Of a DNA stretch of 64,000 nucleotides, positions 17,306 through 25,577 are shown piece after piece. The stretch comes from Paraburkholderia fungorum (GTDB taxonomy: Bacteria; Pseudomonadota; Gammaproteobacteria; Burkholderiales; Burkholderiaceae): assembly GCF_003610895.1 (NCBI RefSeq), contig NZ_MCAS01000007.1, forward strand, positions 124,001 to 188,000, read 5' to 3'. Both the position numbers and the translations under genes were made by a program. Under the pieces are notes generated by a model. The model had not been told where the DNA came from. It ran no database searches and was given only the letters and a program-made list of their open reading frames with translations. Each line of letters begins with the position of its first letter. The stretch's first letter is position 1.

Positions 17306-18109
17306 CTAGTTGCGGTAGTCGGATTGCGGATCGTCGATCAGTCGTAGCGCCGCGCGCCACGCCAGTTCCGCAATTTCCGCGGAGTCTTCGCGGGCGAACT
17401 GGCTCGCGGTCAGCTCGCACACTTCTCGCGGCGGAATGCGCAGCGCGCTGCCGCCGGCCAGCGCCTGGATTTGCGCCTGACAGGCCCGTTCGAGGAAATA
17501 GATTTCGTGGAAGGCTTCAGCGGCCGTGGTGCCTGCCGCGAGCAGCCCGTGATTGCGCAGAATCATCGCCTTGCATGAACCGAGGTCGCGCACCAGACGC
17601 TCGCGCTCGCCGAGTTCGAGCGCGATGCCTTCGTAATCGTGATAGGCGAGCTTGCCGTAAAACTTCAGCGCATGCTGGCTGATCGGCAGCAACCCCTGCT
17701 CCTGGGCCGATACCGCCGTGCCGGCGGCCGTATGCGTGTGGATCACGAAATGCAGATCGTCGCGTGCCGCGTGAATGGCGGAATGAATCGTGAACCCGGC
17801 GGCGTTCACGCGAAATAGCGCGGGCTCGCTGTGCGCCCGTTCATCGATGACATTGCCGAGATGATCGATCTTCACGAGGTCCGACGCGCGCATCTCGTGG
17901 AACAGCACGCCATAGCGGTTGATCAGAAATGCCGGCGGCTCGCCCGGCGCGCCGGGCAGGCGTGCCGTGATGTGCGTGTCGATCATGTCGGTCATGCGGA
18001 AGTGAGCGGCCAGCCGGTAGAGCGCCGCCAGTTCCTCCCGTACCTGCTGTTCGTCGCCCAGCGGCGCCGGTTTTTCGCTTATGCGATCGGGTGTTGGCGT
18101 GGATTGCAT
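17306..18109 (-). CDS. Class II aldolase/adducin-family protein
   Basis: A 267-residue protein of the fuculose-phosphate aldolase fold. Conserved features are MTDMIDTHITARLP, FLINRYGVLFHEM.ASDLVKID, the first Zn-binding pair in VIHTHTAAGTAV, a YEGIA segment and the third His in ILRNHGLLAAG. Family members split or decarboxylate hydroxylated sugars and acids. It sits between the RraA-like protein and the 2-hydroxyacid dehydrogenase. The 92-nt gap to the RraA gene holds no copy of the shared motif, so it is probably part of the same transcript. Confidence 0.9.
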   Translation of the reverse strand: MQSTPTPDRISEKPAPLGDEQQVREELAALYRLAAHFRMTDMIDTHITARLPGAPGEPPAFLINRYGVLFHEMRASDLVKIDHLGNVIDERAHSEPALFRVNAAGFTIHSAIHAARDDLHFVIHTHTAAGTAVSAQEQGLLPISQHALKFYGKLAYHDYEGIALELGERERLVRDLGSCKAMILRNHGLLAAGTTAAEAFHEIYFLERACQAQIQALAGGSALRIPPREVCELTASQFAREDSAEIAELAWRAALRLIDDPQSDYRN

Positions 18110-18201
18110 TTCAGAAGTCTCCCTGGTTCTCGCTTGCTGTAGCTGTAACTGTAGTGCGCGTAGTGTTCGTTAGTGAGTCAGTATCCGTCAATTTCATTGT
18201 T

Positions 18202-18885
18202 TTAATGCTGATCATTAGCGGCGCGAATAGTTGACGGCGTAACGCATTGCAGAACCTCGTGAACCGGTTCTTTGGCATTGAGCCGGGCCAGGATGGCGGG
18301 CTCCGCGCGATCGGATGCGAGCGCCAGATCGATCACGGCAGTGAGGGCCGGCGCTTGCGCGAACAGCACGCCGTTGTCGTCGGCCAGCACGATGTCGCCT
18401 GGTCTCACCACGATCCCGCCGCACATCACCGGCTCGTTGAACAGACTCGACTCCGTATCGCGTTTCTTGGTCGTCAGCAAAGACGTGCCGCGCGCGAACA
18501 CCGGCAGCCCCGTGCTGCGTAGTTCGATGAGATCGGTCACCACGCCGTCGACGATAACGCCGCTCGCGCCGGCGTTGAGCGCGGCGCATGCCGTGACCGC
18601 TCCGACCGGCGCATGCGCGTGGTTGCCGTTCATGTCGATCACCAGCACGTCGCCGGGCTTGAGTTGCGACAGCGCGTGGTTCACGGGAATGGCGTCGGGC
18701 GACAGCAGTTTGAGCGTTACCGCGCGCCCGATCACCTTCACGTTGGGGACCATCGCGCGAATGAGATGGTCCGCGAAGCCGTTCTCCAGAAAGTGCCCGA
18801 GCGTCGGGAAACTGACGGCCTCAAGACCGCGCAGTAAGGACGATTCTGCCGTGGCGGGCATAAGTGAAATGTTTTCCGTTTCCAT
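18202..18885 (-). CDS. RraA/HMG-aldolase-fold protein lacking the catalytic Arg
   Basis: A 227-residue RraA-family protein: PTLGHFLENG, AVTLKLLSPDAIPVNHALSQLKPGDVLVIDMNGNHAHAPVG (phosphate/metal loop), GVIVDGVVTD and VMCGGIVVRPGDIVLADDNGVL. Active aldolases of this family carry Arg-Asp in the IRD/VRD motif, where Arg binds the pyruvyl carboxylate; here the pair reads Thr-Asp (VVTD), so pyruvate-releasing aldol cleavage is doubtful and another lyase or hydratase role is possible. It lies 9 bp after the MHS carrier gene. The second RraA protein of this window (29640) keeps the Arg. Confidence 0.88.
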   Translation of the reverse strand: METENISLMPATAESSLLRGLEAVSFPTLGHFLENGFADHLIRAMVPNVKVIGRAVTLKLLSPDAIPVNHALSQLKPGDVLVIDMNGNHAHAPVGAVTACAALNAGASGVIVDGVVTDLIELRSTGLPVFARGTSLLTTKKRDTESSLFNEPVMCGGIVVRPGDIVLADDNGVLFAQAPALTAVIDLALASDRAEPAILARLNAKEPVHEVLQCVTPSTIRAANDQH

Positions 18886-18894
18886 ATCAGGCCT

Positions 18895-20256
18895 TCACGA
18901 AAGGCTCGCGGTGGCGGCATGGGCGCGCGCCGTGGATGAGATATCGCGGCGCAGCGTTTCCGCGAGCAGCACGAGCGCGAGCACGGACACAGCGGCCGAG
19001 CCCATCATGTACCACGCCACCGACGAACCGCGGCCCGTCGCGGACAACAGCGCGGTGGTGACAATCGGCGTGGCCGCACTGCCGAGCAGCCCGGACAGCA
19101 TATAGCTCACCGAGAGGCCGGAGTAGCGAACCTCGGTGCCGAACAACTCCGCGAGGAAGGTTGCGATGGGGCCGTAGTTCGCGGCGAAAGCGGTTATCAT
19201 CAGCAGATAACCGAGCAGTGCGAACGAAAACTCGCGCGTATCCAGCAGCCAGAAAAGCGGAAAAGCAAGCAGGGCTTCCGCGACGATGCCGCCGATAATC
19301 ACCGGCTTGCGGCCCACGATATCGGACAGCTTGCCGAAGGCCGGCAGCAACACGATGCAGAGCGCGCAGGCAATCAAGGCAATGGAGAGCATGGCGTTGC
19401 GCGAGAAGCCCAGCGTCTGCGTGCCATAGGTCAGCCCGAAGGCGACGATCAGATTGAACGAGGTACCGGTCGACATGGTCGCGATGCCGCCGAGCAGAAC
19501 CTGCTTCCAGTAGCGCGTGAGTACCTCGGCGATCGGCAATTTGACTTGTGCGTCGGCTTCCTTGACCTTGCGAAACGACGGCGTTTCCGATGTATTCAAC
19601 CGGATATACAGCCCAACGCCTACGAGCAGGGCGCTCGCCAGGAACGGAATGCGCCAGCCCCAGGAGAGCAGTGCCTCGTTTGACAGCATGGCATTGCTGA
19701 CCAGAAACGCCAGATTGGCGATCAGGGTGCCGGCGGGCACGCCGATCTGCACCCACGATCCATACAGTCCGCGCTTGTTGGCGGGCGCATGTTCCACCGC
19801 CATCAGCACGGCGCCGCCCCACTCGCCGCCGAGCGCGAGCCCCTGGATGACGCGCAAGGTGAGCAGCAGAATGGGCGCCCAGATTCCGATCGACGCGTAG
19901 TTCGGCAGCAGGCCAATCGAGAATGTCGCGATGCCCATAATGATGAGCGAGACCAGCAGCATGGCCTTGCGCCCCAGGCGGTCGCCGAAATGGCCGAACA
20001 GCGCGGCGCCCACAATGCGCGCGAGATAGGCGGAGGCGAAGGTGCCGAATGCAAGCAAGGTGCCGACCAGCGGCACAAAGCCGGGAAAGAACACCTTGTT
20101 GAAAACGAGTGCCGAGGCGGTGGCGAAAACGAACAGGTCATACCATTCGACAGTCGTGCCGATCACGCTCGCTACCGCGATACTGTTCATGTTGGCTGGG
20201 GTGCCTGGGGTTCCGTCTGATGGCGGCGGCATGTCCGCGTGGCGCTGGGACGTCAT
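18895..20256 (-). CDS. MFS transporter, metabolite:H+ symporter (MHS) family
   Basis: A 453-residue 12-helix permease, start ATG 20256 with AAGGAG ahead. It carries IGTTVEWYDLFVFATASALV, GHFGDRLGRKAMLL and RVIQGLALGGEWGGAVLMAVEHAP, the same MHS landmarks as the carrier at 11637, but with clearly different helices elsewhere. It heads the run carrier - RraA-like - class II aldolase - 2-hydroxyacid dehydrogenase. Having two MHS carriers under the same promoter motif suggests import of two related substrates or of substrate plus intermediate. Confidence 0.92.
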   Translation of the reverse strand: MTSQRHADMPPPSDGTPGTPANMNSIAVASVIGTTVEWYDLFVFATASALVFNKVFFPGFVPLVGTLLAFGTFASAYLARIVGAALFGHFGDRLGRKAMLLVSLIIMGIATFSIGLLPNYASIGIWAPILLLTLRVIQGLALGGEWGGAVLMAVEHAPANKRGLYGSWVQIGVPAGTLIANLAFLVSNAMLSNEALLSWGWRIPFLASALLVGVGLYIRLNTSETPSFRKVKEADAQVKLPIAEVLTRYWKQVLLGGIATMSTGTSFNLIVAFGLTYGTQTLGFSRNAMLSIALIACALCIVLLPAFGKLSDIVGRKPVIIGGIVAEALLAFPLFWLLDTREFSFALLGYLLMITAFAANYGPIATFLAELFGTEVRYSGLSVSYMLSGLLGSAATPIVTTALLSATGRGSSVAWYMMGSAAVSVLALVLLAETLRRDISSTARAHAATASLS

Positions 20257-20323
20257 GGCTTTCTCCTTGAGGCATGGCGGTTTCAGTGGATGAACGCAGC
20301 CATTGCGCGCATGGCCTGGTGCC

Positions 20324-20376
20324 TTTATCGGAAGCCAAAAACAATAAGTAAAAGTCTGTTTTCTAATCCTTTGTAT
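20324..20376 (-). promoter_or_regulatory. Shared spaced promoter motif, copy 3 (before MHS carrier at 20256)
   Basis: On the minus strand: ATACAAAGGATTA (20376-20364), 32-bp spacer, CCGATAAA (20331-20324), then a leader of about 65 nt to the carrier start. Block spacing is identical to copies at 12992 and 15281. Most of the 32-bp spacer is not conserved between copies, which argues for two functional protein contact sites rather than recent duplication. Confidence 0.58.
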
Positions 20377-20434
20377 TAATGTCGCGAATGATCGAAGGCG
20401 GGTCCGGCTGGTCGCGACGTCCTGTGCATAAAAC

Positions 20435-20530
20435 AGTACCTTGCATTAAACAATACTGGGTGCTAGAGTTCGTCCATCTTTTGGCGGATCAGTGTGTTCC
20501 GCACCAGTGCATAGCAAGGTACCGTGCTAT
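20435..20530 (+). promoter_or_regulatory. PadR-type autoregulatory operators
   Basis: ATAGCAAGGTACCGTGCTAT at 20511-20530 is a 20-bp palindrome with a single mismatched pair. The half-site TACC(T/G)TGC recurs upstream at 20437-20444 within AGTACCTTGCATTAA.CAATACT (20435-20457). Both lie in the leader of the PadR gene (start 20554), the usual place for PadR autorepression. Which base pairs form the -35/-10 is not clear. Confidence 0.55.
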
Positions 20531-20553
20531 GCACATTAATGTAATGGATCTGA

Positions 20554-20895
20554 ATGAAAACGCAGCTCAAGAAGGGAACCCTCGACATGTGCGTGTTGGC
20601 TGTCCTCGCCGGCGGCGACAGCTACGCCTACGAGCTCGTCTCGACGCTTTCGGAAACCATGGAGATCAGCGAGGGCACGATCTACCCGCTGATGCGCCGC
20701 TTGCAGGCCGAGGCGTGGGTGTCGACCTATTTCGTGGAATCCAGCTCGGGGCCGCCACGCAAGTACTACTCGCTGACGGCGGCGGGTCGCAACAGCCTGG
20801 CGGAAATGCAAAGCGAATGGCGCAGTTTTGTCGATGAAGTCAATGGCGTGCTGGCCTTGTCCGGTACGTCCTCAGGAACAGGGGAAAAGCAATGA
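20554..20895 (+). CDS. PadR-family transcriptional regulator
   Basis: A 113-residue winged-helix repressor. It shows the PadR pattern LKKGTLDMCVLAVLAGGDSYAYELVSTL, then SEGTIYPLMRRLQAEAWVS with the basic recognition helix, the beta-wing FVESSSGPPRKYYSLTAAG and a C-terminal dimer helix (LAEMQSEWRSFVDEVNGVL). It overlaps the next gene by 4 bp. PadR paired with a HAAS-domain (DUF1700) membrane protein is a recurring arrangement, in which the membrane partner is thought to signal to the repressor. Confidence 0.92.
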   Translation: MKTQLKKGTLDMCVLAVLAGGDSYAYELVSTLSETMEISEGTIYPLMRRLQAEAWVSTYFVESSSGPPRKYYSLTAAGRNSLAEMQSEWRSFVDEVNGVLALSGTSSGTGEKQ

Positions 20896-22058
20896 CGCAG
20901 GACGCATTCATCCAGCAATTGCGCCACGAACTGCGGAGTCTGCCGAAGCAGGTAGTCGACGAAATCGTCGCCGACTATCGCGAGTACTTCGGCGACGCGC
21001 TCGCAGCGGGGCGCAGTGAAGCAGAAGTGGTTGCCGCGCTCGGCGACCCGGTCAAGCTTGCACGCGAACTGAAAGCGCAGGCAACGTTCCGCCAGTGGGA
21101 GACGCGGCGCTCGTTCGGCAACCTGATGCGGGTGATCGTGTCGATTGCGGGGCTCGGTCTGTTGCAATTGCTTCTCCTGATTCCATTCATGTTCTACCTG
21201 CTGATACTGACGTTCTGCTATGCGATCTCGGGTGCGCTCACGGTTGCCGGGCTTGTAACGGTGGTCGCGCTAGGCAGTCACCATCTGTTCGGGTGGCCGC
21301 CGTTCCATTCGGTGCCGTTCACCTTTGAGAGCAGTGACGTGAGAACGGATCAGCAGGCGAGCGGCAGCGGCAACAGCAGCGCGCCGAACAACAACAGTGA
21401 TGCGGATCACTCGCCCACGCAGGGTGACGTCGGCCTCGCAATCGCCAACATGAAAGCATTCCAGGTGGACGGCGACCGTTTCCTGCTGCGGCCGGATGCG
21501 GCCACACGGATTTCCATCGTGACCCTTGCCGGCCCAATCGATATCAAGAATGAGGGCGGCAACCTCAAGATCGATTCCGTCGGCGGCGCGCGCGATCTGT
21601 TCAAAGTCGACCCGGACGGCACATGGTCTATCGCATCCGCCGATATCGTCGCGCTCGATCTCAGGGATCACGAAGGAGATAAAGTTTCCGTCGCTCGCAT
21701 TGGAGCCGGTGCGAAGTCGATGGCATGGGATATCAGGAACCACGGCGAACACGTGTCCTTCGTACAGGGGACGGACGGCAGCGGCAAAAGCCTGGTGGTT
21801 CGCCGCGGATCGGAATCGGTCGTGATCGATCGCGACCACGTTGCGATCCGGAACGGTTCGCAGAGCACCGTTGTTGTCGGATCGCATGGCTCGGGCATCG
21901 GCGCGATGATCTACGGGTTCGCGATGCTGGTTGCCGGCATCGTCGGCTTGTGGCTGTGTTTGTGGTTGACGCGCGTTACATGGCGTGGCCTCGTCCGCTA
22001 CGTCCGGCGGCAACTCGATCTGATTACCGCCCGGCTCGACGAAGGGCACTCTGCCTGA
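20892..22058 (+). CDS. HAAS (DUF1700) membrane signalling protein with DUF4097-like domain
   Basis: A 388-residue membrane protein. Residues 1-65 form the helical HAAS domain (FIQQLRHELRSLPKQVVDEIVADYREYFGDALAAGRSEAEVVAALGDPVKLA). Two hydrophobic segments follow (about 78-128), then a Ser/Asn-rich linker, then a beta-rich region of about 160 residues with IKNEGGNLKIDSVGG and SVVIDRDHVAIRNGSQS, resembling DUF4097 helix repeats. A last membrane segment (about 335-358) and a basic cytosolic tail end the protein. The ATGA overlap couples it to PadR. It probably senses an envelope or membrane state; the ligand is unknown. Confidence 0.85.
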   Translation: MTQDAFIQQLRHELRSLPKQVVDEIVADYREYFGDALAAGRSEAEVVAALGDPVKLARELKAQATFRQWETRRSFGNLMRVIVSIAGLGLLQLLLLIPFMFYLLILTFCYAISGALTVAGLVTVVALGSHHLFGWPPFHSVPFTFESSDVRTDQQASGSGNSSAPNNNSDADHSPTQGDVGLAIANMKAFQVDGDRFLLRPDAATRISIVTLAGPIDIKNEGGNLKIDSVGGARDLFKVDPDGTWSIASADIVALDLRDHEGDKVSVARIGAGAKSMAWDIRNHGEHVSFVQGTDGSGKSLVVRRGSESVVIDRDHVAIRNGSQSTVVVGSHGSGIGAMIYGFAMLVAGIVGLWLCLWLTRVTWRGLVRYVRRQLDLITARLDEGHSA

Positions 22059-22125
22059 ACCGCAGTGTGGATTGACTGACGTTTCGATCTTCTTTCGGTG
22101 CTCATTCGATAAACAGGAAGCGGCC

Positions 22126-22935
22126 ATGAACCTGCACTATTCAGGCGGTACTGCAGTCCCCACGCACTCACAACGTGCGCCCGGGCTGCGCTATCCAGAC
22201 AGCCGTGTGGCGAGCTTACGGAGCGCGGCCGGCTGGCTCGCGCAAGGGTTCCGGATCGCGCGCACGAATCCGGTGCTGTGGTTCGGGGCGATTCTTGGTT
22301 GTGCCGATTTTGCGACGTTGTTCGAACTGGTGCCGCCGTTGCGGTTGCTCGCGGTGCTCGTCGGGCCGATCCTTGCCGCGGGTCTGGTGCTGATGCAGGA
22401 GCGCTCGAGCAATGCGCGCCCGTGGGCGATTCGCGAGACGCTCGAGGCCGTCAACGTGCATCGCAATGCGTTGATCGCGATCGGGGTATGCGGCGCTGCC
22501 GTTGTTTGCGCGGGGCAACTGATTTCGTTCGCGGTGTTCCATGTATCCATGAGGGCATCCGTGATGCCCAATGGCCTGCATGATCTGACGATCGTCTACG
22601 GCGCGCACAACGGATCGGGCAATGCGCTTGAGCCGCTATTCGATTTTCTCGGCTATGCGCTCGCGGCTTCGCTGGTCTGGTTTGCGCCGACTCTGGTGGT
22701 GCTGAACAACATTTCACCGCTGAACGCGATGGCAGCAAGTTTGCGTGCCGTCGTGCGCAACTGGCGCATTGCGCTCCTGTACGCAATCGTAATCGCGGGG
22801 GCGCTCGCGGGAACTGCCTTGCTGGCCAACCCGGCGGCTATGCTCGTGCGCGGATTGGTGGTGATGCCGCTGGTCAGCGCGTTGATCGTTCTGTCGAGGT
22901 ATGGCGCTTATCGCGGCATATTCGGGCAACCGTAA
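22126..22935 (+). CDS. BPSS1780-family membrane protein
   Basis: A 269-residue inner-membrane protein. ATG 22126 follows AGGAAG at 22115-22120. The sequence GWLAQGFRIARTNPVLWFGAIL and LLAVLVGPILAAGLVLMQERSS match the BPSS1780 family of Burkholderiales. About six hydrophobic segments are visible, with a soluble loop near residues 150-175. The function is unknown. It lies 67 bp downstream of the HAAS gene on the same strand and may share its transcript. Confidence 0.8.
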   Translation: MNLHYSGGTAVPTHSQRAPGLRYPDSRVASLRSAAGWLAQGFRIARTNPVLWFGAILGCADFATLFELVPPLRLLAVLVGPILAAGLVLMQERSSNARPWAIRETLEAVNVHRNALIAIGVCGAAVVCAGQLISFAVFHVSMRASVMPNGLHDLTIVYGAHNGSGNALEPLFDFLGYALAASLVWFAPTLVVLNNISPLNAMAASLRAVVRNWRIALLYAIVIAGALAGTALLANPAAMLVRGLVVMPLVSALIVLSRYGAYRGIFGQP

Positions 22936-23046
22936 GCGATGGCCTCGCGTCGGGCTGAAAAAGATAGCAGTCCGTTCGAGATAAAGATATCGCAATTGAA
23001 TCATTCTCACGGCACGTCCTGATCGCTACGCTAGCAGACATATTGC

Positions 23047-24054
23047 ATGCGAGGGCATATGGCTGCTTCTGTTTTCACGTCGTTTTCCACGCGGCGACGC
23101 GCGCTGAAACTGCTCGGCGCAGTACCGGCGCTGGCCGCAACCGGCGCATTTCATGCGCGCAACGTGCAGGCTGCGGATCTGGCATCCACGACGATCGTGC
23201 TCGGCGATCAAGCCGGCGGCACCCGGGCGCTGGCGGAAGCGGCGAAGGTGCTCGACGGTACGCCGTACGCATTTCGCTGGGCCAACTTCCAGGGCGCGGC
23301 ACCCCTCTTCGAAGCGCAACGCGCGGGCGCCGTCGATCTTGCTCCGGCGGGCGACTTGCCGGTGCTTGCCGCAGCGGTGGGTGACCCGAGCCTGAAGATC
23401 GTCGCGACACGTGTGGGCTCGGGTGCGCAACTCGGCATTCTGGTTGCGCGCGATTCGCCGATTCGCACGGTGGCGGATCTGAAGGGGCGCGACGTGTTCG
23501 TGTCGTCCGCACGCGGCAGTATTTCGCAGTTCCAGTTGTATGGCGCACTCGCCGAAGCCGGACTTTCGAAAGACGATGTCAAGGTCCGCTTCATCCTGCC
23601 CGTCGATGCGTTTGCCGCTTTCGCGTCCGGTTCGATCGACGTGTGGGCGACCTTCGATCCGTACTACGGCATTGCGATTCAACGCGGCGCGCGCATTTTG
23701 CGCGACGGGTCCGGCATCAATAGTGGGCTCGGTTTCATCACGGCGTCGGGCGCCGCGCTTGCGGATGCGCGCAAACGTGCGGCCATCGCGGACGTTCTGC
23801 TCCGGCTGCAACGCGCGGGCGATTGGGCGCTTGCAAATCCCGATGCCTACGCGCAGATCTACGCGACATTGACGCGTTCACCGCTAGACGCCGCGAAGCA
23901 AATCACCCAGCGCGCGTCATTGAAGCAGCACTTCGTGACCGACGCGGATATCGCCGCACTTCAGAAAGTTGCCGATAGCGCGGATCGCGACGCGATCCTG
24001 CCGCGCCGCATCGACGTCCGCTCGATTGCGGAGACCCACATCGCGCGGGGCTGA
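23047..24054 (+). CDS. Orphan ABC substrate-binding protein (SsuA/sulfonate-type)
   Basis: A 335-residue periplasmic-binding protein. The start may be ATG 23047 or ATG 23059; neither has a good ribosome site. The N-terminus has a basic STRRRALKLLGAVPALAATG stretch and an AHA/VQA-type cleavage region, a Sec or Tat signal. The mature part has TIVLGDQAGGTRALAEAA, GAVDLAPAGDLPVLAAA, IRTVADLKGRDVFVSSARGS and FASGSIDVWATFDPYYGIA, typical of nitrate/taurine/sulfonate binders. No permease or ATPase gene is adjacent on either side. Confidence 0.87.
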   Translation: MRGHMAASVFTSFSTRRRALKLLGAVPALAATGAFHARNVQAADLASTTIVLGDQAGGTRALAEAAKVLDGTPYAFRWANFQGAAPLFEAQRAGAVDLAPAGDLPVLAAAVGDPSLKIVATRVGSGAQLGILVARDSPIRTVADLKGRDVFVSSARGSISQFQLYGALAEAGLSKDDVKVRFILPVDAFAAFASGSIDVWATFDPYYGIAIQRGARILRDGSGINSGLGFITASGAALADARKRAAIADVLLRLQRAGDWALANPDAYAQIYATLTRSPLDAAKQITQRASLKQHFVTDADIAALQKVADSADRDAILPRRIDVRSIAETHIARG

Positions 24055-24074
24055 AACGCGCACGCAGACAGAGC

Positions 24075-24647
24075 CTAGCCGGCCATATGCACCTGGAGCA
24101 TGGCCGGCAGGCTGGCGCTGAGTTCCGACATGCCGAGCAGCAGCAAGGCGCCGCAAAGCAATAGAAGCAGCGGATTGATTCGGGTGCTGAGCAGCGTCGC
24201 GACAGAAACGACGGCAATCGCTTTGGCCGGAAGTCCGCCGTCGAGCGATTTCAGCAGAACCCACCCGGCGGCGAGGATCATGCCGGAGGCCACGGGGCGC
24301 AGTCCACGCTCGAGTGCCAATTGCCACGCCGCGCCCTGATAGCGTGCCCAGATGTGGGTCACGCCGTAAATCAGGAAGCCGGTCGGAGCGAGTAACGCCA
24401 GCGTGGCGACCACCGCACCCCAGAACCCGGCAATCTGCCACCCGATCAAGGTAGCCAGCAGCGAGCCCGGGCCAGGCGCCATGCGCGAAATCGCGAAGTC
24501 GACACCGAACTGTGCATGTGTCATCCATCCATGCACGTCGACAACCTGCCGTTGGATATCGGCGATGATGGCCTGGCCGCCGCCTATTGTTACCAGCGAC
24601 AGGGGCGCAAAAACTGCGGCAAGCTGCAGAAGAACGCGATTCGACAT
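24075..24647 (-). CDS. Chromate transporter, short-chain CHR protein (second half)
   Basis: A 190-residue membrane protein of the CHR family. It carries LVTIGGGQAIIADIQRQVVDVHGWMTHAQF and FAISRMAPGPGSLLATLIGW, the conserved GGG..I..MQ and APGP motifs of one CHR half, followed by five or six hydrophobic segments. Short CHR proteins work as pairs encoded side by side; this gene starts 2 bp after its partner's stop. The pair would export chromate, though some CHR proteins in Burkholderiales may carry other anions. Confidence 0.88.
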   Translation of the reverse strand: MSNRVLLQLAAVFAPLSLVTIGGGQAIIADIQRQVVDVHGWMTHAQFGVDFAISRMAPGPGSLLATLIGWQIAGFWGAVVATLALLAPTGFLIYGVTHIWARYQGAAWQLALERGLRPVASGMILAAGWVLLKSLDGGLPAKAIAVVSVATLLSTRINPLLLLLCGALLLLGMSELSASLPAMLQVHMAG

Positions 24648-24649
24648 GG

Positions 24650-25216
24650 TTAGGCTTTGCGGAGTTTGAGGTATTCAAGCAGCACGCTCAAGCCGCCTGC
24701 GCCGATTACGACCCACACCAGCGGCAGGCGCAATATGCCGACCGCGACGAAGGTGCCCGCGAGAAAGAGCAGAGGAATGAGTCTGCGTGGCACCCGGAGC
24801 GCTGTTGTCACGCCCATCGACAACGAGAGCCCAGTGGCCGCGGCGGCCGCGCCCGCGAGCAGGATGTGAGCGAGGGGGAAGTGCAGCAACTGCTCGAAAA
24901 CCGTGCCGAGAATAATAATCAGAATGGCGGGCGGAACGATGATGCCCGTGACTGCCAGCAGCGCGCCGCGCCAGCCGAGCAGCCGGTGGCCGATCCAGAT
25001 CGCCATGTTCTTGACGTTGATGCCCGGCAGTGCCTGCGAAATAGCCAAACCGTTCAAAAAGTCTTCTTCGCTGATCCAGTCGCGATCCTGGACGAATTCG
25101 CGCAGCAGCCAGCCGCTCAGGCCTCCGCCGAAACTGGTGAGCCCGATACGGCTGAATATAAGGAAAAGCCCGGTGAGGGTAGGTGGTCGACTCGTGTTGG
25201 CAATTTGTTGGGACAT
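24650..25216 (-). CDS. Chromate transporter, short-chain CHR protein (first half)
   Basis: A 188-residue membrane protein. The motif order FSRIGLTSFGGGLSGWLLREFVQDRDWISEEDFLNGLAISQALPGINVKNMAIWIG marks the N-terminal-type CHR half, with the LPGxN variant of the usual PGP motif. Six hydrophobic segments follow. It is the promoter-proximal gene of the pair, with a perfect TATAAT and an inverted repeat in front (25267-25303). Confidence 0.88.
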   Translation of the reverse strand: MSQQIANTSRPPTLTGLFLIFSRIGLTSFGGGLSGWLLREFVQDRDWISEEDFLNGLAISQALPGINVKNMAIWIGHRLLGWRGALLAVTGIIVPPAILIIILGTVFEQLLHFPLAHILLAGAAAAATGLSLSMGVTTALRVPRRLIPLLFLAGTFVAVGILRLPLVWVVIGAGGLSVLLEYLKLRKA

Positions 25217-25266
25217 CGAATCTTCCAGTCAGATTGACGGTTGACGGGTGAAGTGGATGTTTTGGT

Positions 25267-25303
25267 AAGGCATGCCCGTTCCCGTATGCCTTGAAAAATT
25301 ATA
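25267..25303 (-). promoter_or_regulatory. Putative promoter and operator of the chromate transporter pair
   Basis: Read on the minus strand, TATAAT occupies 25303-25298. From the expected start site onward lies AAGGCAT-N12-ATGCCTT (25292-25267), a perfect 7-bp inverted repeat. No good -35 is seen 16-18 bp upstream. The rest of the gap 25217-25577 holds no recognisable gene. Confidence 0.5.
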
Positions 25304-25577
25304 TCAACGGCTAGTCTCTCTCGACGGCATCCTGGCGGCGAATCAATGCGCGACGCAGAAGGCCTTCGATATCGTCACGCGGATGGCGGCGGATCGGCTG
25401 GAGTGAGTGTCTGCCGGCCGTGGTTCAGCCCCGATTGTCCTGTTGCGCCGGTTAGACCCCTGGTCAGACCCCGGCTTTCCCCCACCTCGCACAGAGCATT
25501 TTTGACCAAGACGGCCTCCCGCGAGACTGCGTATGCTAGGCGTAATCAGTCATTTCATTTCATGCGGGGACTTCAAG

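Noticed and set aside
24075..25216. A frameshifted single chrA gene
   Set aside because: Each half has its own start and complete CHR motifs; split short-chain CHR pairs are normal.
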